NCBI GenBank assembly: GCA_024704765.1
Contig: JAKMXF010000266.1
Location: 186,001 to 250,000 of the forward strand
DNA: 64,000 nucleotides
Direction: 5' to 3'
From: Oopsacas minuta
Lineage: Eukaryota > Porifera > Hexactinellida > Lyssacinosida > Leucopsacidae
A program made the position numbers and the translations under genes. A model generated the notes under the pieces. The model had not been told where the DNA came from, did no database searches, and worked only from the letters and a program-made list of their open reading frames with translations. Of the stretch, positions 57,977 to 64,000 are shown in pieces. Each line of letters opens with the position of its first letter. Position 1 is the first letter of the stretch.

Positions 57977-59856
57977 AATATTTCTCAGTAACGATACTTG
58001 TTATTCATCATCACCTGTTCAGCAGTTTTATTAATAGGACTATCAATCTGACGTCTCATACCCAAATAGGTCACATTTCCTATGCTCATCCATCGTAACT
58101 AACAAGCAAAAACATGCCTTAATTTACATCATGAGCATCTAAACATATATCGTTTTACAGTGTCCCGGATAACGATCACGTTATGTCTGCAATCCATTTT
58201 CCAAAGTATCTGAGCTACAAATTGTAAGTTGATGTATAACGATAGGGTGCTATAGTTCTCTTCTCCTTAAACCTACATAATATGGGTCTGTCCAATTAGT
58301 TAAATTCTCTATAATAAAGATGTAAAATAGGTTACAGGTTAGCTTTATAACAATTAATTCTGATAATTGAAATTTATACTGGGTATTGTACCTAGTAATT
58401 ATATCAATAATCAATGTTAATATAGATGACCCATATATGGAGATTTTTTGTTACGAATAATTTACTTTTAGTTAGATTATTCTTAAAACACAGCATTTCT
58501 ACAGTATACAGAATTTACATTCACAGAGAAGACCTTTACAAAATTATGTAAATAATATACACGAATTTATCTATTTATCTTTTCATTTTCAGTTCAAAGT
58601 TTCAGCTTATTTTTAATGACAGTTTTCAATTATTGTTATATACGTTAATGAATCTTCAATATTATATATCTAATATGTGGTTTGTGAACATATAGTGATA
58701 TTTTTTACAATTCATCAAGTGGTAAACCATACCATAGACTATGTTCAATACTTAAACTATTTGCAAAGATATAAGGTTAATTTGAAATTTGTTTGCATCT
58801 GCTTATCAGGTAAAACCCAACAGGTTTAGTATTACATTAGTGGTGATTTTCTTGTAATAAATAGGAGATAGTAAGTGTTGTGTACGTCCACGAAATTCCT
58901 GAATAGTAAGTTTATGGTTTAACCCTATTTCGAAATGGTCCAGGCGGAGTACAATACATTTTCAAATAATATAGGCTCAATAAGTCAATGTTCTATCTAT
59001 TAACCGCACTTAAATCTGGCCTTAAATGACATCATTCGGCTGTACCACCCTTTGAAGGGGGTATGTCGTCAATACGTATCTATTAGTTCCTTTAGGTATC
59101 ACCTCATCAAATTACCTTATTTAATTTGTTATATCTTGAAATATTGCATCTCTAGCAAGGAGAGAATTATTCTCGTATGCATTCGAACAAATCAGCATGA
59201 ATTTAATTGGGATGTATGACGAAGCATCTTCGAAATTCTACTTGTGCTTACTTATGAATTAACTAGGGTTGTATTATCAGGATTGATAGGTCCATGATGC
59301 TGAGGTTTCAGAGATAGCAAAAATCTAACAAGCAGTGAGGCTAGTAAGACCTAGGGGCCTTATGTGTTTGTCATGCACATGTATATAATACCTGTATAGC
59401 AATTAGCCATTCCGAATTTGATTACATGTAATTGTAACCGGTCTCACATTTCAGTACACAATTATTTATTATCATTATTGCCAGTATTCGATTTGGTTAA
59501 TTTGGCTATATCATTTATTTCTGAATAAACGCTCTGACCCTTGTATTATTTTCCTTGTAAACTAATCTTTCCAGCCCCTATTCTGTGAAAAACTGTAGTT
59601 CTCTTAGGGACAGATCTCTAATTCGTAATTTGAAAACAACTAAGGCAATTTTCAGTGTCGATTAATTTCCTCTATCTAGCTGTATATACCGAAATTCATT
59701 ATTTTCTATTTTGAACCTTAAAAAGAAATTCAGATTTGATCATCTTATTGATGTTTATAGCTTTGCAATCGTTGATCTTTGAAATTTATAAAATACATCC
59801 CTGTAATATTATTACTGCGCACCCAAACGTTAATTATTAATACCACACTGGCAAAC
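57977..59856. other. Gene-free stretch between bZIP genes
   Basis: About 1.9 kb of mixed AT-rich DNA with no open frame of note, no clear repeat and no recognised RNA. A segment near 59290 (CCATGATGCTGAGG) looked briefly like a box C/D snoRNA, but the C and D boxes do not fit. Confidence 0.35.
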
Positions 59857-59864
59857 TATATAAA
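59857..59864 (+). promoter_or_regulatory. TATA box of bZIP gene B
   Basis: TATATAAA, 94 bp before the ATG at 59951. Confidence 0.5.
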
Positions 59865-59950
59865 CTCCTAGATATATCCTTTCTTAAATTTTAATTTTTG
59901 GTATCCTCTGGATAAATATCTCTCGAATATTTTACCCTATTCCACTGATA

Positions 59951-60349
59951 ATGGCAATGGAGCCCTGGGATATGCGAGTGAGCATTGAGAAATGCAGATC
60001 CGCGAAAGAAATACTGAAAGTTGGTTTCTTAGAAATGAAATGCAGTTCATTTTTGGACATTATCGATGAAGAAAAGTTGGTTAAGATCTCAGGGTGTTAT
60101 CTCAATCAGCTGATGGAAAATGATCATTTTAGCTATTTTGAAAGAAAAAATATTCGGGAATTGAGAAGAATCAATGTAAATCGCGGTACTGCGAAAAAGT
60201 CAGGCTTGAAGAAGAAAAATGCTTATAAATTTCTCGAAGATGAAATAACTGAGTTACAAAAAGTACGAAGAAACCTAAGAATCGAAAAGATTGAACTACA
60301 AAGAGAAATAAACGAGATGAGTGTTGGTTTAATTAGTGGACATTTGTAG
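59951..60349 (+). CDS. Small Maf-like bZIP protein B with altered basic region, 132 aa
   Basis: Same layout as the proteins at 56453 and 62155: an acidic N-terminus (KCRSAKEILKVGFLEMKCSS), an extended-homology-like block (EEKLVKISGCYLNQLMENDH), then a basic region and zipper (FLEDEITELQKVRRNLRIEK and LQREINEM). The core reads NRGTAKKSG, so the last Arg of the bZIP pattern NxxAxxxR is Gly. That Arg contacts the DNA backbone and bases in all classical bZIPs, so DNA binding is probably weakened. NRG followed by A is also the Maf form (NRGYA), which supports the Maf-like assignment. It may act as a dimerising inhibitor of its relatives. Single exon on the plus strand, opposite to the other two. 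Confidence 0.78.
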   Translation: MAMEPWDMRVSIEKCRSAKEILKVGFLEMKCSSFLDIIDEEKLVKISGCYLNQLMENDHFSYFERKNIRELRRINVNRGTAKKSGLKKKNAYKFLEDEITELQKVRRNLRIEKIELQREINEMSVGLISGHL

Positions 60350-62154
60350 GGAAAATAATATTGAAATTATCCCCTCGTATAACCACTTGTCCTGTAAAAG
60401 AATTTAGTTCTACAATCTTGTGAATAAACTGTATGTTACCATTATATCCCATTATCATGAAACCTCAAAATCTAATATCAGCGAAAATTGCTTAAGCTTT
60501 ACTTATATGAACATTCATGGTTTTATCCGGGTATAGCAGATATGCCAACTCTCACCGATTTGTCTAACACAAATTTTAACCATGCTCATACGAGAGAGAA
60601 TCACACATATTATGTTTTTGTATTTACCAAAAATATTTTACCATCTTATGATCACAATAGATATTAGCACCTTGATTGTAAGTTCTATTTTCCAGTTAAT
60701 ATTCTGATTATCCTACAATATTATATAAGACATATTTGAATAGAAACACATATTTCTGATAATAAATTATTGAAAACGTACTAAGACCCAGGTTTAATTA
60801 TCTATAATTTCACAACCATAGACAATGTATTTGCCAGATTAGATTTGTTATTCAGTGATTATTTTGTCATCTGCATACAAGCCACATGGTTTTGCGCTAA
60901 TGTAATACAACAGCCTTGTTTGTTATAGAGTAATCAGTAATTCCATGAAAATATCACTAATATATTTGATTGATAAGAAATATTCCAACGATTCAATTAA
61001 ATGATATATTGATATATTGATAATTATATGATAAACAATGAATGATTAAAATAGTGTTTAATAACTTTACCGTAGCCTTTTCACATATTTAACATAAGGA
61101 AGTTACAGTACCAATTGATATTGCTACATAATGTTATTGTAAAAAATGTTTGAAACCGAATTATATTAAACCAAATGGATGGTTCAATTCCAATAATCAT
61201 CCTTCATGGTTGATAAATTCATATTAATATGATTTTAATTTTTATAATACACAACACGAATTCACCTTTATTATTATTTACCTTATACGTATATGCTCCT
61301 GTTTGTATACATGACTAATCAAGCTATAATCACTTTTAATTATAAATTCCTAAAATAGCCAGCTAAGTACTACTGAAATATTTACTAGAAATGGTCTCTT
61401 GTTTTGACCTTGGAATTGTGCACAAATTCTTGATTTTAAGCAGATCTTTGGGTGTAAAGTGGAGTTCGTCTATTAGCAATCGTACACATGTACGAATTTT
61501 CCTTTGTAATTCTCGAATTCACTAGATTCTGACTGGTTCTGGCCGGTTCTTAGTTGCACTCTGGAATGACGCCACTATTTCAATCCTGATCTCCAACTAT
61601 ATTAATATGAAAAGTATACGTATATACTCCGCCAGGTGATCGATTTGTCCCCCTGTGGTCAAAAATCGGGCAAAGTTATTTTTTCTATTCGCTGTGTCAA
61701 AATATATACTTTGACTGGCCTAGACCTGTCCCTAGAAAATGTTTTAATTAAGCAAGTCTCTTTATCAGTACATAAGCAACCGTCTGGAATATATGCACTT
61801 GAAAGGAATTTTTCCTGTAAGAGGGACCCGACAGAAATATTTTAAAGTGAGCGTATTTCCACAAAGCACTCCATTGACTAGTTAGAGCCCTTTAAAACAA
61901 TTTGGAAACTACTGTGAGAGGGATTACCCTCACCAATACTCTGGAAAAATTCTATCAATTATTCCTAGCCTCAATTTTTTCATTGGGGTCGCAATATTCA
62001 TGAAGAAGAACAATAATAATTGCCAAAAAATTTATTATATAAAATGCTTGAATTGTTTTCAAAATATTCAATAATCTAAAGTGTATAATTCATGTACGAT
62101 TTGCTAGTAAGCCGCTGCATATTCTCAGATTTGTGAGGCGATTTGAGCTGAGAC
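60350..62154. other. Gene-free stretch between bZIP genes B and C
   Basis: About 1.8 kb. The 69-codon open frame at 61636 shows no motif and is probably chance. The segment 61380-61960 is less AT-rich than its surroundings and contains short palindromes (GTACACATGTAC near 61486), so it may be a decayed mobile element, but no terminal repeats were found. Confidence 0.35.
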
Positions 62155-62520
62155 TTACTCCGGATTAATTAATTTAGTAGCGATGTCATTAATTTCTTTG
62201 TGTAAAACGTGCTTTTCTGCCCTCAATTTTTGCCGAATTTTCATCAAATCATCGAGCTCATATTCGAGTGCATTCATTTCTGTCTTCATTCTGATACGAG
62301 ATTCCTTGGCTGAGATGCGGTTTATGAATTTCCTCCTTTCTCTACGAATGAAATTTCTCTCTTCAACTGAGAAGCATTCATTCTCGAGCATTTTATTCAG
62401 TGTTGTCGCTTTTGTATTTATCAATTTATCAATGTCGACCAGGTCGAAGAAAATCTCTGTGTCCAGGTTATTCGAGCCGTTCTTGAGGATTGTTTTAGCT
62501 TTCTTGCATTTTTCATCCAT
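62155..62520 (-). CDS. Small Maf-like bZIP protein C, 121 aa
   Basis: It starts MDEKCKKAKTILKN at the ATG at 62520. The open frame continues upstream to 62550 but has no ATG, and a TATA box at 62567-62573 is too close to allow a start there. The extended-homology-like block reads DIDKLINTKATTLNKMLENE and CFSVEERNFIRRERRKF. The basic region core NRISAKESR is complete, followed by a zipper (MNALEYELDDLMKIRQKL, then EKHVLHKEIND). It is closest to protein A in the basic region. As in small Mafs there is no separate activation domain. Single exon. Confidence 0.8.
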   Translation of the reverse strand: MDEKCKKAKTILKNGSNNLDTEIFFDLVDIDKLINTKATTLNKMLENECFSVEERNFIRRERRKFINRISAKESRIRMKTEMNALEYELDDLMKIRQKLRAEKHVLHKEINDIATKLINPE

Positions 62521-62566
62521 ATTTTTTGGTGAAATATCAATATAATCCACTAATCAGTTCAAATTG

Positions 62567-62573
62567 TTTTTAT
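62567..62573 (-). promoter_or_regulatory. TATA box of bZIP gene C
   Basis: TATAAAA on the minus strand in the context GATATAAAAAC, 47 bp before the ATG at 62520. It decides the start: a transcript begun about 30 bp downstream would not include the GTG at 62550. Confidence 0.5.
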
Positions 62574-63204
62574 ATCTTGTCTAGTAGAGTAACTAACCAA
62601 TCTCATGTATAGGCAGCTCGAACTAAATGTTATATTTTCATTTCCTATACTTTTATACAAGTTGTTTGTTCAGCGAACCCCACAAGACAATATTTTGCAT
62701 ACATAATTAAACTAATTCAGTTTTACTGTTTACTTTATTTCTTAAGTCCGTCATCGGTTGTTTCATAAAACATTTGATGTAGAAATTGGAACATAGTGCG
62801 TATTATTTGTGTCACAGTTTGATTACTATTTACTCAAAAAGAATAATATTTTCACTAGCTGTACATAATTAATATATGAAATATTTTCCTTTCGGTTGCG
62901 AGATCTCACTAAGGTGATTTCCTATCATCCAAGTTTTGTTTTATTTCCACGTCATGACTCAAGGTTTTGTCAATATCAAATTTCTAAATCTCTCTGTTGG
63001 TCAATGATTATATAGAACTCCAAAATGTTTATTTAAGCTCTCGGGACATGGCCCTAGGAGATAGTTCGGTTGGTCAGTTTAAATCTTACCAACATTTAGA
63101 CTGCTAATAGAATTAGCATTAGTCAACCAGGCTAACTTTGTTTTGTAATTTTATATATTTTACCCGGCTCTATACAAGTAATTTTTATTTTACCATACGA
63201 ACAG
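62574..63204. other. Spacer between divergent genes
   Basis: About 0.6 kb between bZIP gene C and the sulfotransferase. No repeat or open frame of note; it probably holds both promoters. Confidence 0.35.
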
Positions 63205-63211
63205 TATATAA
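63205..63211 (+). promoter_or_regulatory. TATA box of the sulfotransferase gene
   Basis: TATATAA in AGTATATAACA, 56 bp before the ATG at 63261. Confidence 0.45.
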
Positions 63212-63260
63212 CATTAGTGATAAATGGGAGTTTGATTCTTTAACTAAATTCTGTCTCACA

Positions 63261-64000
63261 ATGCACTATCCAGATAAGATGCAGTTTCTATTGAATACTA
63301 ATTTGCAAAAACGTTCATTGGTTGTTCTCATATTATTCACTATGTTTGGGACCATTTTATTGAATTTTGATTTTGTCCGGGATTACAATTACTATTACAA
63401 CCTAACCAAATTAAAGTACAATGGAGAAATAGAAGAGATTGATAGCTTTTCAGAATACAGTAAGAATTGGGATGGAGAGATTCTTATTATCAACAATCCT
63501 AAACAGAAAGCAATTAATTTTACAGACGAATATCGCTGGAAAATGATATCAAAAGGTCTGCATCCACTCAACATAGAACATGAACGTTTGCACGATAGAC
63601 ATGATAGAATAGAGAAATATTGTAGCACATTCAAATCTCAAAGTAATGGACTATACCGATTTAATGGATACTATTCTATGCTATTCAATGACAGATTCCA
63701 GTTGCTGCAGTGTGTTATACAGAAAGTTAGCTCTTCTACCTGGGTCAGCATATTCTTAGAATTGGGAGGATTTGATAGCCAATATTTACCGGAATCACAT
63801 CCAATATGGCAAAAAATATCACTTGTGAATAATCTGGCGGATTCTAGACTACTAGCACAGAGATTCCAGACATACACCAAGTTTCTGTTAACAAGACATC
63901 CATTCGAGAGATTATTGTCTGCTTACAAAGACAAGTTCATTCTACATAGTTATGGAGATCAATTCGCATACGATATCATAGTTAAAAATTATCTATCCAA
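63261..64000 (+). CDS. Golgi carbohydrate sulfotransferase (CHST8-14 type), 5' part
   Basis: The frame is open from the ATG at 63261 through the window edge (246 complete codons). Residues 19-38 are a hydrophobic signal anchor (LVVLILFTMFGTILLNFDF) after a short Lys/Arg-bearing tail, giving a type II Golgi topology. The 5'-phosphosulfate-binding loop of the sulfotransferase-2 family appears as LQCVIQKVSSSTW; the family usually has C-x-IPKV-x-S/T-T-x-W. The 3'-phosphate-binding motif appears as LLTRHPFERLLSAYKDKF. This group transfers sulfate from PAPS to sugars such as GalNAc, chondroitin, dermatan or HNK-1 glycans. Acceptor cannot be decided, and the C-terminal third lies outside the window. 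No intron is seen in the visible part. Confidence 0.88.
   Translation, partial: MHYPDKMQFLLNTNLQKRSLVVLILFTMFGTILLNFDFVRDYNYYYNLTKLKYNGEIEEIDSFSEYSKNWDGEILIINNPKQKAINFTDEYRWKMISKGLHPLNIEHERLHDRHDRIEKYCSTFKSQSNGLYRFNGYYSMLFNDRFQLLQCVIQKVSSSTWVSIFLELGGFDSQYLPESHPIWQKISLVNNLADSRLLAQRFQTYTKFLLTRHPFERLLSAYKDKFILHSYGDQFAYDIIVKNYLS

Noticed and set aside
59270-59370. Possible box C/D snoRNA around CCATGATGCTGAGG
   Set aside because: The C box would need TGATGA and the D box a terminal CTGA with closing stem; neither fits.
61636-61845. 69-codon open frame
   Set aside because: No motif, no promoter or homologue recognised, and composition does not look coding.
62521-62550. Upstream extension of bZIP C to a GTG at 62550
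   Set aside because: Non-ATG start and only about 20 bp from the TATA box; the ATG at 62520 fits better.
1-64000. CRISPR arrays, prokaryotic operons or phage genes
   Set aside because: The window has spliced animal genes throughout; no spaced short repeats of CRISPR type were seen.

Overview
The window is nuclear DNA of a ciliated animal. The genes are metazoan in type: a DNMT3-family protein, VPS13D, an SLC1 glutamate-type transporter, a BTB-kelch protein, ataxin-10, a CFAP97-type ciliary protein, very large GTPases of the VLIG/GVIN family and a Golgi carbohydrate sulfotransferase. DNA is AT-rich. Genes are intron-poor: VPS13D has one visible intron in about 12 kb, and many genes have none. 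Most introns are 39-180 bp with GT-AG ends, a few are 0.7-1.4 kb. Genes are often 100-500 bp apart. I saw no retroelements or tRNA genes. An early-branching, compact animal genome (for example a sponge) would fit, but the lineage cannot be fixed from this window.

Layout. 0-1.4 kb: a secreted metallo-beta-lactamase-fold protein (minus strand). 2.3-6.0 kb: an ANKFN1/Banderuola-like scaffold. 6.0-10.2 kb: a gene-free AT-rich stretch. 10.3-13.7 kb: a full-length DNMT3-type protein (AT-hooks, PWWP, ADD, methyltransferase fold) whose catalytic Cys is Ser and whose other catalytic motifs are also changed. 14.0-14.8 kb: a stand-alone NHL-repeat gene. 15.0-27.3 kb: VPS13D. 27.7-29.2 kb: SLC1 transporter. 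29.3-32.1 kb: two tandem peroxisomal sarcosine/pipecolate oxidases ending in SKL. 32.4-33.6 kb: a coiled-coil plus NHL protein. 33.7-35.2 kb: an RmlC-RmlD fusion for rhamnose-type sugar nucleotide synthesis. 35.4-36.2 kb: CFAP97-like protein.

36.4-50.4 kb is a duplicated two-gene unit, [VLIG GTPase + homocysteine S-methyltransferase] x 2. The two GTPases are old, diverged paralogs with the same exon structure. The methyltransferase copies are nearly identical over most of their overlap. The first is broken by frameshifts, a 10-bp deletion and loss of its 3' end; the second is intact and carries four 105-bp coding repeats at its N-terminus. 50.7-54.7 kb: a foldback element, a small unknown ORF, and a BTB-BACK-kelch gene with too few kelch repeats that hosts a calmodulin-like gene inside an intron. 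54.8-56.0 kb: ataxin-10. 56.4-62.6 kb: three small Maf-like bZIP genes spread over gene-poor DNA, each with a TATA box. The right edge cuts a type II membrane sulfotransferase.

The best candidates for something undescribed are the DNMT3-type pseudoenzyme with intact reader domains, the cluster of divergent Maf-like bZIPs (one of which has lost a basic-region arginine), and the VLIG/methyltransferase unit whose two halves show different ages.
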